Below are positions 51,286-60,530 of a DNA stretch of 64,000 nucleotides, in pieces; the first letter of the stretch is position 1; every line of letters starts with the position of its first letter. Source of the stretch: an uncultured Candidatus Melainabacteria bacterium (GTDB taxonomy: Bacteria > Cyanobacteriota > Vampirovibrionia > Gastranaerophilales > Gastranaerophilaceae). Location of the stretch: contig CATKZI010000006.1 in the NCBI GenBank assembly GCA_949841365.1, positions 1 through 64,000 of the forward strand, written 5' to 3'. The position numbers and the translations under genes were made by a program. The notes beneath the pieces were generated by a model. That model did no database searches. It was not told where the DNA came from and was given only the letters and a program-made list of their open reading frames with translations.

Positions 51286-52410
51286 ATGAAATATATTCTT
51301 CCGCAAAAATCAAATTTAGAACAAATAAAGGTTAGTGATATCAATTCATCGCTGCCTGATTTGAAAAATATAAAAGAATCAAAAGCGGTTACAATCGGAA
51401 AATGGCTTACAAACGTTATAAAAACTAACAAAGCCGTAAAGCCGAATACTCTGCTACCGACAAAGCCTGACCTCGCATATCTTTTAGGCGTGAGCATCGG
51501 AACAATCCAAAACGCTTTGAGATATATTGAAGATTTAGGTTTTGTAGAATCAAAACAATGTATCGGCACAATAGTAAAAGATCCGAATTGCGGAAGTTTT
51601 AGAAAACTTACATCAAAACGTGAACTTGCAATCTGTGCAATTAAAAAGTACATAATTGATAATAATTTTAAAACAGGCGACAACCTTCCATCATCAAGAA
51701 TTATTTCAAAAACAATCGGCTGTTCCGCAAACACAACAAGACTTGCGCTTGAAAGCCTCGGAACATTAAATATTCTTGAACATAAGTTCAAAAATTCAAA
51801 CGAAACAGGATGGAAAGTAATTTCGACAGATTTTACGGTTGATGAAGTTCAAGACAGCACTCTTGTTAAAAAAGTAGAAAACGATTTAAAAAACTATATA
51901 ACACAAAATCTTAAAACAGGCGACAAAATTCCTGCACATGCGGAACTTTCAAAAGAATTATCGGTAAGCATTAAGACAATTCATGATGCATTGAAAGTTC
52001 TAATTGATGAAGGTATTTTGCTTGCAAGACGCGGACGCTACGGAACAACAGTCTTGAGAATGCCTTATGAGGCAAAGGCTTCAGAAAAACCTGAAACCTC
52101 TATTTTTGCATCAGCTCCCGAAACCGCTTTTTATTATTATGAAAAAACCCAAAACCACATCAAAAAAATGATTGCCGAAAATTATGAAATAGGTTCAAAA
52201 CTTCCGTCAATCACTGAACTTTCAAAAGAATTAGATTTAAGTCCCAACACAATCCGCAAAGCATTTCATAATCTGGCAAATGAGGGTTATCTTGCATTTT
52301 CACGCGGACGCTACGGCGGAACATTTGTAATTGATATTCCCGAAACCGATGAACAGGCATTCAAATGGCTTGCAGTAAACCCGAAATATGCAGAGGTTTA
52401 TAAAAATTAA
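51286..52410 (+). CDS. Regulator with four tandem GntR-type winged helices
   Basis: A 374-aa protein (start at MKYILPQKSN, GTGAGG seven bases upstream). Four GntR-type winged helices can be read in order: about 35-100 (LAYLLGVSIGTIQNALRYIED), 110-180 (ISKTIGCSANTTRLALESLG), 195-262 (LSKELSVSIKTIHDALKVL) and 285-352 (LSKELDLSPNTIRKAFHNLA). The last two share the wing RGRYG-T/G-T. No effector-binding domain (FCD, UTRA, aminotransferase) is present. Normal GntR proteins carry one such domain. A multi-site DNA binder is inferred; ligand and targets are unknown. Confidence 0.85.
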   Translation: MKYILPQKSNLEQIKVSDINSSLPDLKNIKESKAVTIGKWLTNVIKTNKAVKPNTLLPTKPDLAYLLGVSIGTIQNALRYIEDLGFVESKQCIGTIVKDPNCGSFRKLTSKRELAICAIKKYIIDNNFKTGDNLPSSRIISKTIGCSANTTRLALESLGTLNILEHKFKNSNETGWKVISTDFTVDEVQDSTLVKKVENDLKNYITQNLKTGDKIPAHAELSKELSVSIKTIHDALKVLIDEGILLARRGRYGTTVLRMPYEAKASEKPETSIFASAPETAFYYYEKTQNHIKKMIAENYEIGSKLPSITELSKELDLSPNTIRKAFHNLANEGYLAFSRGRYGGTFVIDIPETDEQAFKWLAVNPKYAEVYKN

Positions 52411-52670
52411 GGACATAAACTTTCCCAGTCGGGTTCATCTTCTTCCTCACCGGGTTCAACTATATGATCTCCGCTTTCAAGCATAACTTTTAAAGTCCAT
52501 TTCAATTGTTCTTTATAGCTTGCGCGTGCCTTTTCAGCTGTTTTTGCACAAAACAGAAAACTAGGAATTTCTTTTATTTCAACATAATGATAAAGATTAC
52601 CGTCAAAATCAGTGTCAGTACCTTCTATTAATGTCCATTCAAGGTTTAAATAGTAATCTAAATCTTTCAT
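52407..52670 (-). CDS. HicB-like protein without a HicA partner
   Basis: An 87-aa protein. YHYVEIKEIPSFLFCAKTAEKA and the following helix LKWTLKVMLESGDHIVEP fit the partly degenerate RNase H-like HicB antitoxin fold. The tail is acidic (EEEDEPDWESLCP). No hicA toxin adjoins, and no C-terminal DNA-binding helix is seen, so antitoxin function is doubtful. Last gene of the prfA operon, beginning right after the GerM-like stop. It overlaps the convergent regulator by 4 bp. Confidence 0.6.
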   Translation of the reverse strand: MKDLDYYLNLEWTLIEGTDTDFDGNLYHYVEIKEIPSFLFCAKTAEKARASYKEQLKWTLKVMLESGDHIVEPGEEEDEPDWESLCP

Positions 52671-53270
52671 CTAACCTTCCAAAGAGTTTTCGTTCAACGG
52701 CTGAGTAATCATAATACCTTCACCACCGATAACTTCGGCTTTACTTCCGTTTATATAAAGATAAACGGGTTTTGACGTATTTCTTTTTGCAGTTTTAATA
52801 ATCTGATTTAATCTTTTATAAATGCTTTCAGTACCGCCGCCCTGTTCAAAGTCAGCATTCAGGTTTATTATAACTTTGTCAGCAGTTTCGTTTATTGAAA
52901 TAATTCTTGTAGCGGCAGGAATTTCTGTATAGACACCCTTTGATTTTTCATTTGGTTTAGGTCCTGAAATCAAAGCCTGTATTGCAAATTTAATTTTTGA
53001 ACCGTCAACATCTTTATCATATTCTCGATTAACTGCTTTGTAAACTTCTTCTTTATTATCATTTTGACCGATAAAATACACATTGATATAAGTTTTTTCA
53101 ACAGGCGGTTCGGGTTTTTGAGTATTTTCTTCAGGTGTTTCCGTTTTTGGCAGTAACGGACCTGAAATATTGTCATCATTATGATAGAACATTCTTAACA
53201 CAAGAAAACAACATACGGCAACCATTATTACCGCTGTCACAACCAAAAATACTCTTTCGTCTTTACGCAT
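52671..53270 (-). CDS. Membrane-anchored GerMN-domain protein
   Basis: A 199-aa protein: short cytoplasmic start, one membrane segment (about 9-28, VFLVVTAVIMVAVCCFLVL), a Pro/Glu-rich linker, then a GerMN domain (YINVYFIGQNDN, FAIQALISGPKPNE, VIINLNADFEQGGGTESIY). GerMN proteins occur in spore germination factors and in envelope proteins of many non-sporulating bacteria. Function here unknown. Follows lmeA-like gene by 3 bp. Confidence 0.8.
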   Translation of the reverse strand: MRKDERVFLVVTAVIMVAVCCFLVLRMFYHNDDNISGPLLPKTETPEENTQKPEPPVEKTYINVYFIGQNDNKEEVYKAVNREYDKDVDGSKIKFAIQALISGPKPNEKSKGVYTEIPAATRIISINETADKVIINLNADFEQGGGTESIYKRLNQIIKTAKRNTSKPVYLYINGSKAEVIGGEGIMITQPLNENSLEG

Positions 53271-53273
53271 AAT

Positions 53274-54113
53274 TTATTCCTTATCTTTCAGAACAGTTAC
53301 CCTGCCGTCAATTGTAATCTTTTTATCCTCAATTTTTACATTTTGGATATTAATTTTTGCATCTTTATTTTCTAATATTTTTGCAGAAAAATCAAGCGGG
53401 TTTATGTAATTTAATAATTTAGAAAATTTATTTATGTCTAAAGTTGTGTTACTTCCCGCAAAAGTTGTATCCGCAAGCATTATTTTACCGTTATCAACAC
53501 GCAAGCTCGCGCATAGTGCAATCTCTTTTGATTTTCTGACAAACGGAATATTGTATTTAATACCATAATACATTTTATTATTTTTCAGTCTGACATAAGT
53601 TGAATTAACTTCAAAAATCCCTCCTGCAAGAGAATTTACGTCATCAATAAGACGTTTATAATCAGATGATGCCATAGTCTTGTTCAAATCATCCTCGCTG
53701 ATTGTAACCTTCAAAGACATAGGCATATCTTCTTTTACGATGACGTCGCCTTTTTTGTTATCAACAAGATAGTTAAAATCGCATAGGGTTTTAACATCAA
53801 ATGATGTTATATAAACTCCCTGTACATCAACATCTTTACCTTTAATTTCAATTGATTTGAATTTACCATTTTTTAAATCACGCACACTAAATGACTGTAA
53901 ATCTGTCTTTATAGAACCGCTTTCAATATTTTTTTTGATAGCTTTTTTAAGTAAAGCAGAACCGATTTTTTCCGCAAGAAAATTCTGCCCCGTAACTGAG
54001 CTGAAAAATCTGGAAACACCTGATGAAAGTCCGTATGGAGCGGGGCATTGCAGATCACACTGTGCGTATACAACAGAAGTTAATAACATCAATATTAAAA
54101 TTATCTTTTTCAT
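53274..54113 (-). CDS. LmeA-type (DUF2993) exported lipid-binding protein
   Basis: A 279-aa protein with signal peptide (MKKIILILMLLTSVVYA). The following FFSSVTGQNFLAEKIGSALLKKAIKK helix and repeated FKSIEIKGKDVDVQGVYI-type strands match DUF2993/LmeA, a tubular lipid-binding-like fold found in cyanobacteria and actinobacteria. A periplasmic lipid-handling role is inferred. Overlaps truB by ATGA. Confidence 0.8.
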   Translation of the reverse strand: MKKIILILMLLTSVVYAQCDLQCPAPYGLSSGVSRFFSSVTGQNFLAEKIGSALLKKAIKKNIESGSIKTDLQSFSVRDLKNGKFKSIEIKGKDVDVQGVYITSFDVKTLCDFNYLVDNKKGDVIVKEDMPMSLKVTISEDDLNKTMASSDYKRLIDDVNSLAGGIFEVNSTYVRLKNNKMYYGIKYNIPFVRKSKEIALCASLRVDNGKIMLADTTFAGSNTTLDINKFSKLLNYINPLDFSAKILENKDAKINIQNVKIEDKKITIDGRVTVLKDKE

Positions 54114-54943
54114 AAAAACACTTTCTTAACTTTTATCTTATTTCCATCAGTTTTGGCAATTGCAGCAATATTGCCGTCAAAAGTCAATACAATATTACCA
54201 CTATACCCGCAATTTTCAATAGGCATACCATGACGGATTTTCTCAAGCTGTTCCGCATCAACCTCAACTTTCGGTAAATCAAGCATTTCAAGAGGGTTTA
54301 TAATATCAGATAAAACATCAATTCCATCAAGCTGAACACTATTTTCTACCCTAAATTTTCCTGCCTGAGTGCGAACAAGTTTTACAAGATGCGCCCCGAC
54401 TCCGAGATTTTGTCCCAAATCGTGCGCAATCGAACGGATATATGTGCCTTTTGAACATTTAATTAAAACTTCAGCCTGCTGTAAATTTTCATCAAAACTT
54501 TTCAGTTCTATTTTTTCAATTGTAACTTTTCGAGGTTGAATTTCAACATCCTTTCCCTCGCGCGCATATTCGTAAAGTTTTTTACCATTAACCTTAATCG
54601 CTGAATAGATAGGCGGTAATTGTTCAATATCACCCTCAAATGGCTTCAAATCAATGTCGTTTTCCGTAATCTTTCTGTCTGATATAAAAGTTTTTTCGCC
54701 CTCAATATCATAAGTAGTAGTTGAAGCTCCAAATTGCACCGTTGCAAGATACTCTTTATCATCTGCAAAATACTCAATCAAACGTGTCGCTTTGCCGATA
54801 CAAACAGGCAAAACGCCCTCGGCAAACGGGTCTAACGTTCCCGTATGTCCGATTTGTTTGATTTTTGTAACACGTCTCAAAACCGCAACAACATCATGGG
54901 ACGTCATTCCGACAGGTTTATAGATATTGAGCAGACCGAACAT
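54110..54943 (-). CDS. truB: tRNA pseudouridine-55 synthase
   Basis: A 277-aa protein. LLNIYKPVGMTSHDVV, GHTGTLDPFAEGVLPVCIGKATR (catalytic Asp), YDIEGE, PPIYSAIKVNGKKLYEYAREG and CSKGTYIRSIAHDLG are diagnostic. Makes pseudouridine in the T loop. Overlaps rbfA by one base. Confidence 0.96.
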   Translation of the reverse strand: MFGLLNIYKPVGMTSHDVVAVLRRVTKIKQIGHTGTLDPFAEGVLPVCIGKATRLIEYFADDKEYLATVQFGASTTTYDIEGEKTFISDRKITENDIDLKPFEGDIEQLPPIYSAIKVNGKKLYEYAREGKDVEIQPRKVTIEKIELKSFDENLQQAEVLIKCSKGTYIRSIAHDLGQNLGVGAHLVKLVRTQAGKFRVENSVQLDGIDVLSDIINPLEMLDLPKVEVDAEQLEKIRHGMPIENCGYSGNIVLTFDGNIAAIAKTDGNKIKVKKVFL

Positions 54944-55287
54944 TAAATTTCTCCGCGGGAAATCTTATCAATAAGTTCGCTTACTCTTGAACCTTTTTCC
55001 AAAGAATCGGTATAAACAAATTTCAACTCAGGAGTTAAACGTAAACGGATACGTTTTCCGACTTCGTAACGAATTTTCGGAGTGCTTTTTTCAATTACAT
55101 CTTTTGTCTTTTCAACCTGTTCTTCAGAACCTAAAACACTGTATATAACTTTTGCAAAAGAATTATCATGCGAAACTTCTATATCCAAAACCGATACAAC
55201 CCCTGCAAGTCCGCGGATTTCTTTTCTCAAGATATCAGAAATATCTCTCATTAATTCTTTTCTTACACGTTCGTTTCTTAAAGTCAT
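54943..55287 (-). CDS. rbfA: Ribosome-binding factor A
   Basis: A 114-aa KH-like 30S maturation factor. RNERVRKELMRDISDIL, AKVIYSVLGSEEQVEKTKDVI and the RIRLRLTPELKFVYTDSLE block are typical. AAGGAGA precedes the ATG. Between infB and truB as in many bacteria. Confidence 0.95.
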   Translation of the reverse strand: MTLRNERVRKELMRDISDILRKEIRGLAGVVSVLDIEVSHDNSFAKVIYSVLGSEEQVEKTKDVIEKSTPKIRYEVGKRIRLRLTPELKFVYTDSLEKGSRVSELIDKISRGEI

Positions 55288-55339
55288 AATTATCTCCTTG
55301 TATAGAGATTATAACATAAAATTTATATTACACAATTAA

Positions 55340-55534
55340 CTACTTCTGCAATGGAAATAAATTATCAAATAAGTCTTTTAGTACTTCAAAAAGACTTGGT
55401 CTTTGAACATGAAATCCAATAAACTCATCTTTAATAATATCTTTTCCGTTTTTATTTGATATTATTACTGTTTTTGGCGGGATTTTTCTTGATGTAAATG
55501 AAGTTTTTTGGGGTAAATATGATATTGGAAGCAT
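55340..55534 (-). CDS. Small unknown protein between infB and rbfA
   Basis: A 64-aa ORF coupled to infB by TAATG. It starts MLPISYLPQKTSFTSRKIPP and ends VLKDLFDNLFPLQK. Position on the operon strand and tight coupling favour a real gene. The N-terminal SFTS recalls the F-x-G/A/S motif of other small proteins here. Function unknown. Confidence 0.5.
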   Translation of the reverse strand: MLPISYLPQKTSFTSRKIPPKTVIISNKNGKDIIKDEFIGFHVQRPSLFEVLKDLFDNLFPLQK

Positions 55535-58038
55535 TAGAGTGATTTTCTTTCAACCTCCTCGGTAGTCGATACTTCAATAATATCGCCGACTTCAATATCA
55601 TTCCATTTTGCAAATGAAATACCGCACTCAAAACCTTGTGCAACTTCTTTGACATCATCTTTGAAACGTTTCAACTGGTCAATTGCTCCGCGGAAGATTT
55701 CTTTTCCGTCGCGATAAAGCACGGCATCTTTGCTTCTTACAATCTTACCTTCTGTTACATAACAGCCTGCAATTTTTGTAGTTTTACCAACTGTAAATAC
55801 CTGGCGGATTTCAGCCTTACCAAGTTCAACCTCTTTAATTTCCGGTTCAAGAAGTGAAAGCATTGTTTTTTCAATATCTTCAAGAATTTGATAAATAATA
55901 TCATATTTCTTGATTGTAACTCCTTCTCTTTCAGCAGCAACAAATGCATTTGAATCTTCTTTTACCGTAAAGCCCAAAATCAAAGCGTTTGATGCTGATG
56001 CAAGCATTACATCGGCTTCTGAGATATCGCCTACACCTACGTGAATAATCTTAGTCTTAATTTCATCGGATTCAACCTGAGCGATAGCCTGAGAAACAGC
56101 CTCTGCAGAACCGTTTGTATTAGCTTTGATGATTAAGTTCAATTGCGGAATATCATCTTCACCCGCAGCAGCTTCACGGCGAACATGGGCAGGAAGCATA
56201 GCATCAAGACGTTTATCACGTTCTTTTTCTTTACGTTCTTGAATAATCGCTTTCATTTCTTTTTCGTTTTTAACTACTTCAAAATAATCGCCTGCCTGAG
56301 GAACTTCGGACAAACCTAAAATTTCAACAGGAGTAGAAGGCTCTGCCTTTTGAATTCTTTCACCGCTATCGGAAAGCAGTGCTCTTACACGTCCGCATGC
56401 TGTTCCTACAACAATACAGTTGCCTGCACGAAGCGTACCGTTTTGAACCAATAATGTTGCAACAGGACCTTTACCTTTATCAAGGTTTGCTTCGATTACA
56501 ACACCTGAAGCTTCTGCTTTCGGGTTAGCTTTCAAGTCTTGAACATCGGCTACAAGCAAAATGTATTCCAACAATTCATCAATACCTGTACCTTGCAGAG
56601 CTGAAACTTTAACGGTAATTGTATCTCCGCCCCATTCTTCCGGTACAAGTCCGTGTTCCGTTAATTGCTGTAAAATTTTATCGGGATTTGCACCTGCTTT
56701 ATCAATTTTGTTAACAGCAACAATAATTGGGATTTCTGCTGCTTTTGCGTGATTAATCGCTTCAATTGTCTGAGGCATAATACCATCATCTGCCGCAACA
56801 ACAAGAATTGCAATATCAGTTGCTTTAGCACCTCTGGCACGCATTTCGGTAAATGCTTCGTGACCGGGGGTATCCAGGAACACGATTTTCTTATTATCAG
56901 TATTATCCAAAAATACTGTGTAAGCACCGATAGATTGTGTAATACCGCCGACTTCGGTTGCTACGATTTTGTGTTTTGAAGCGCGAATACTGTCTAACAG
57001 AGTTGTTTTACCATGGTCAACGTGACCCATAATTGATACAACAGGAGCACGTTTTTTAAGTAATTTTTTATCAACTTCAGTTAATTTTTTAACTTTTTCT
57101 TCTTTTTCAAGTTCTTCTTCCATGAATGCTTCTAAATCTTCATCAAGAACTTCAAGTTCATATTCGGCGCAAATCTTTTTAATTACGTCAACATCAATAA
57201 GCTGGTTGACAGTTGCCATAATTCCCTGAAACATCAAGAATTTTACGATTTCGGCAGGTGTTTTTTGAATTTTTTCGGAAAGCTCACTGATAGTCATTGC
57301 TCTGTTTACGACAATTTGAGTAACTTGAGCTGTTTCTTCCTCTTTATGCGAACGTTTTTTGTGCTTTTGAGCAGCCGCTTTTTCTAAAGAAATTCTTTCC
57401 TGTTCTTCTTTTTTAGAGTTAAAATCTTTCCCTTTTTTCTTGTTATCGGTACGTTTTCTGCCGGGTCCTTTGTTTTCATAAATATCCTGAGAAATAATTG
57501 TTCTCTGGATAGGTTTTCTTTCTCCTGACGGTTTTTCAAACGGTTTTTTAGGAGCACCCTCTTTGCCGCCTTCTCTTGGAGGACGAGCAGGTCTTTCTCC
57601 TCTCGGAGGTCTGTCACCGCGCGGAGCTCTATCCGGACGTGGCGGGAATTTTTTCTCTCCTGCTGCAGGTTTTTGAGGAGCACGTCTTACAATTTCCAAT
57701 CTGCTTGTAGCTTGAGGTTTTGGTTTAATAATCTCAACTTTTGGTGCAGTTGGGTTTTTAGCTTCTTCAACAGGTTTTTCTTCAATTTTTGGAGTTTCTG
57801 CAACTGTTGCAGGTTCAGGAGCTTTTGCTTTTTTAACAACAAAAGCTTTTGGTTTTTTAGCTTCTTTAACTCCGCCGGATGCGATAAATTCTTTCAGCCT
57901 TTTAGCCTGCTCCATTGTAACAGTGCTTGAATGAGTTTTGCCGGTTACACCGATTTGTGCAAATTTTTCTACGGCTTCTTTGCTGGGAAGCCCAAGTTCT
58001 TTTGCTAATTCATTTATTCTAATTGTTTCAAAACTCAT
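55534..58038 (-). CDS. infB: Translation initiation factor IF-2
   Basis: An 834-aa protein. The N-terminal IF2N module (IRINELAKELGLPSKEAV) is followed by a long basic, Pro/Arg-rich linker, a second IF2N (MTISELSEKIQKTPAEIVKFL), and the GTPase core: GHVDHGKTTLLD, DTPGHEAFTEM, NKIDKAG. C-terminal domains C1 and C2 follow (CYVTEGKIVRSKDA). Overlaps ylxR by 11 bp. Confidence 0.97.
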   Translation of the reverse strand: MSFETIRINELAKELGLPSKEAVEKFAQIGVTGKTHSSTVTMEQAKRLKEFIASGGVKEAKKPKAFVVKKAKAPEPATVAETPKIEEKPVEEAKNPTAPKVEIIKPKPQATSRLEIVRRAPQKPAAGEKKFPPRPDRAPRGDRPPRGERPARPPREGGKEGAPKKPFEKPSGERKPIQRTIISQDIYENKGPGRKRTDNKKKGKDFNSKKEEQERISLEKAAAQKHKKRSHKEEETAQVTQIVVNRAMTISELSEKIQKTPAEIVKFLMFQGIMATVNQLIDVDVIKKICAEYELEVLDEDLEAFMEEELEKEEKVKKLTEVDKKLLKKRAPVVSIMGHVDHGKTTLLDSIRASKHKIVATEVGGITQSIGAYTVFLDNTDNKKIVFLDTPGHEAFTEMRARGAKATDIAILVVAADDGIMPQTIEAINHAKAAEIPIIVAVNKIDKAGANPDKILQQLTEHGLVPEEWGGDTITVKVSALQGTGIDELLEYILLVADVQDLKANPKAEASGVVIEANLDKGKGPVATLLVQNGTLRAGNCIVVGTACGRVRALLSDSGERIQKAEPSTPVEILGLSEVPQAGDYFEVVKNEKEMKAIIQERKEKERDKRLDAMLPAHVRREAAAGEDDIPQLNLIIKANTNGSAEAVSQAIAQVESDEIKTKIIHVGVGDISEADVMLASASNALILGFTVKEDSNAFVAAEREGVTIKKYDIIYQILEDIEKTMLSLLEPEIKEVELGKAEIRQVFTVGKTTKIAGCYVTEGKIVRSKDAVLYRDGKEIFRGAIDQLKRFKDDVKEVAQGFECGISFAKWNDIEVGDIIEVSTTEEVERKSL

Positions 58039-58267
58039 TTATTAATTTTCCTTTCAAATCTTGCGGTACAGAGGTTTTAAGAATTCTTGAAATTTTATTT
58101 TTCTTAAATGCGTTCTCTATACAAGCATTATTATAGCAGAGATATACGGATCTGCCAAATTTTTTACTATCGGGGTTTACAACAAGCTCTCCGTGTACGT
58201 TTGTGATTTTTATCATTTCGTTTCTGTCTTTAATTTTACCACATCCGACACACTTGCGTTCAACCAT
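58028..58267 (-). CDS. ylxR: YlxR/RnpM family RNA-binding protein
   Basis: A 79-aa DUF448 protein. ERKCVGCGKIKDRNEMIKI and KFGRSVYLCYNNACIENAFKKN are diagnostic. Usually sits between nusA and infB; here nusA is missing and prfA is upstream. In Bacillus the protein (RnpM) modulates RNase P. Confidence 0.93.
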   Translation of the reverse strand: MVERKCVGCGKIKDRNEMIKITNVHGELVVNPDSKKFGRSVYLCYNNACIENAFKKNKISRILKTSVPQDLKGKLINEF

Positions 58268-59349
58268 TAATTTACCTCAGCCAATTTTTCCAACTTTAAT
58301 TTTTGGTCGTGTTCAATAAGCAAGTTTAAAAGCTCATCCAAATCGCCGTCAATAACCGTATTAACGTTGAGGTTATGGTTAATTCTGTGATCGGTTAAAC
58401 GACCTTGCGGGAAATTATACGTTCTGATACGTTCACTTCTGTCACCTGTTCCGACTTGAGAACGGCGCAAATCCGTGATTTCCTGCATTTGTTTTTGAAC
58501 TTCCATATCATAAAGTTTTGCTTTCAAAATCTGCAAAGCGCGTTCTTTGTTTTGAAGCTGAGAACGTTCCTCTGTACAGAAAATCATAATTCCTGTAGGT
58601 TTGTGGAACACCCTTGCCGCAGTTTCAACTTTGTTAACGTTTTGACCGCCTGCACCGCCTGAACGAGCTGTTGTAATTTCAACATCATTCATATTAAGTT
58701 CGACTTCAACATCGTCAACTTCGGGCATTACAGCAACCGTTGCAGTTGATGTGTGAACTCTGCCTTGAGATTCTGTAGCGGGAACTCTTTGAACGCGGTG
58801 AACACCTGATTCGTATTTCAATTTTGAATAAATGCTGTCACCTTTCATAGAAATAATAATTTCCGACACACCGCCAGCTTCACATTCTGTTTTACTCAAC
58901 ACCTGCGTCTGCCAGCCTTGTTTATCTGCAAATCTCATATACATACGTGCTAAATCGCCAGCAAAAATGTTTGCTTCATCACCGCCTGCTCCACCGCGAA
59001 TTTCAAGCATAATATCTTTATCATCCATCGGGTCGCGAGGTAATAAAAGGACTTTCATTCTTTCTTCATATTCGGGGAGTTTTGCCTCATTTTCAGCCAT
59101 TTCGGCTTTCAAAAATGATTTCATTTCTTCATCGGATTCTGCGTGAATCATTTCTTTAGCTTCTTCAATAGCATCAGTAGCCTTTTTCCAAGCATAGTAA
59201 AGTTCAACGGTTTCTTCCATTGATTTTCTTTGTTTTGACAAATCCCTGAATTTGTTATAATCCTGAATAACTGCAGGATCTGACAGTGTAATTCCTAATT
59301 CATTATATTTCTTCTCAATTTGAAGAATTTTATCTAACATATCTTTCAT
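58267..59349 (-). CDS. prfA: Peptide chain release factor 1
   Basis: A 360-aa protein recognising UAA and UAG. GGQ loop [13 protein letters not shown] stop-codon tripeptide in [12 protein letters not shown], and [17 protein letters not shown]. Many relatives start at the equivalent of MLDKIL, three codons later; the first ATG (59349) is kept because a TTGAAA-TATAAT promoter puts +1 on it. First gene of a nine-gene run. Confidence 0.96.
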   Translation of the reverse strand: MKDMLDKILQIEKKYNELGITLSDPAVIQDYNKFRDLSKQRKSMEETVELYYAWKKATDAIEEAKEMIHAESDEEMKSFLKAEMAENEAKLPEYEERMKVLLLPRDPMDDKDIMLEIRGGAGGDEANIFAGDLARMYMRFADKQGWQTQVLSKTECEAGGVSEIIISMKGDSIYSKLKYESGVHRVQRVPATESQGRVHTSTATVAVMPEVDDVEVELNMNDVEITTARSGGAGGQNVNKVETAARVFHKPTGIMIFCTEERSQLQNKERALQILKAKLYDMEVQKQMQEITDLRRSQVGTGDRSERIRTYNFPQGRLTDHRINHNLNVNTVIDGDLDELLNLLIEHDQKLKLEKLAEVN

Positions 59350-59355
59350 AACTCA

Positions 59356-59383
59356 ATTATATCAAGAACAAAAATTTTTTCAA
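59356..59383 (-). promoter_or_regulatory. Promoter of the prfA operon (leaderless)
   Basis: TTGAAA (59378-59383), 16-bp spacer, TATAAT (59356-59361) on the minus strand, then six bases to the ATG at 59349. Predicted +1 is the A of the ATG. Confidence 0.65.
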
Positions 59384-59474
59384 AGGGGTAATGTATATCT
59401 GGTAAATATACAGACTTTAAATGATTGCAATAATCACTATTTTGAATATAATAGACAAATAAGGAGAAAAAAAA

Positions 59475-60530
59475 ATGTTACATTATTTTTTATGCTCATA
59501 TATAGTTACTGCAGCAGGACTTTTAGGAGCTTATTTACTGGGAGAACACACACATGACGGAAGCGGACTTTCCTGCGTGTTTATTGTATTGGTACTTGCT
59601 ATACTGGAAGTCAGTTTATCATTTGATAATGCCGTAGTTAACGCTATGAAGCTTGAAAAAATGAGTGATGTGTGGCGTCACAGATTTTTAACCTGGGGGA
59701 TAATTATTGCGGTATTCGGGATGAGATTTTTGTTCCCGATACTCGTTGTTTCAATATTTGCAAAATTAAGTATGGCAGAAGTTGCAAATATAGCATTACA
59801 TAATGTTGATAAATACGCATACTACTTACACCAAACACATGCCCCGATTGTCACTTTCGGCGGAATATTTTTGATTATGCTGTTTCTTAATTACTTTTTC
59901 AATCATAAAAAAGAAGTTCACTGGATTAAACCTCTTGAAAATTGGTTATCACATTTAGACCATATAAAAGGAATAGAAGTTGTAATATCTTTGTTTATGC
60001 TTTTAATAACTCAAAACTTTGTTCCTGACGAACAAAAACTTCATGTGATAATTTCAGGTATTGCAGGTATAATAACTTATTTAATGATTGACGGTTTTAC
60101 TCATTACCTTGAAAGACATGAACAGCAAAGATTGGCACAATGTACAGAAGGTGCAGCCTGTGCAGGTTTTGTAAGTTTTTTATATCTTGAACTTATTGAT
60201 GCATCATTCTCACTTGACGGAGTTTTGGGAGCTTTCGCTTTATCAAAAGATATTATTATAATTTCAATAGGTCTTGCAATCGGTGCAATGTTTGTACGTT
60301 CTTTGACAATTATGCTTGTTGAAAAGAAAACTCTAAACAAATTTTTATACCTTGAACACGGTGCACACTGGGCAATCGGAGCTTTGGCCGTTTTAATGTT
60401 AGTATCAACGGTTAAAGAAATCCCTGAAGTAGTAACAGGCGGTATCGGGCTTGGTTTTATTGTTTTAGCTTTTATTTCATCAGTTGTTCACAACAAAAAA
60501 ATGGAAAGGCTCTTGGCAAAAGATGCTTAA
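59475..60530 (+). CDS. TerC/DUF475 family membrane protein
   Basis: A 351-aa protein with about nine membrane segments. EVSLSFDNAVVNAMKLEKM and ELIDASFSLDGVLGAFALS carry paired acidic residues in membrane helices, the TerC/Alx family hallmark. Relatives export Mn or serve metal loading of secreted proteins. AAGGAG precedes the ATG. Overlaps the glycosyltransferase start by 8 bp. Confidence 0.88.
   Translation: MLHYFLCSYIVTAAGLLGAYLLGEHTHDGSGLSCVFIVLVLAILEVSLSFDNAVVNAMKLEKMSDVWRHRFLTWGIIIAVFGMRFLFPILVVSIFAKLSMAEVANIALHNVDKYAYYLHQTHAPIVTFGGIFLIMLFLNYFFNHKKEVHWIKPLENWLSHLDHIKGIEVVISLFMLLITQNFVPDEQKLHVIISGIAGIITYLMIDGFTHYLERHEQQRLAQCTEGAACAGFVSFLYLELIDASFSLDGVLGAFALSKDIIIISIGLAIGAMFVRSLTIMLVEKKTLNKFLYLEHGAHWAIGALAVLMLVSTVKEIPEVVTGGIGLGFIVLAFISSVVHNKKMERLLAKDA

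Noticed and set aside
52407-52670. HicAB toxin-antitoxin system
   Set aside because: Only a HicB-like fold is seen. No HicA-type toxin gene or DNA-binding tail is present, and the gene is the end of a housekeeping operon.
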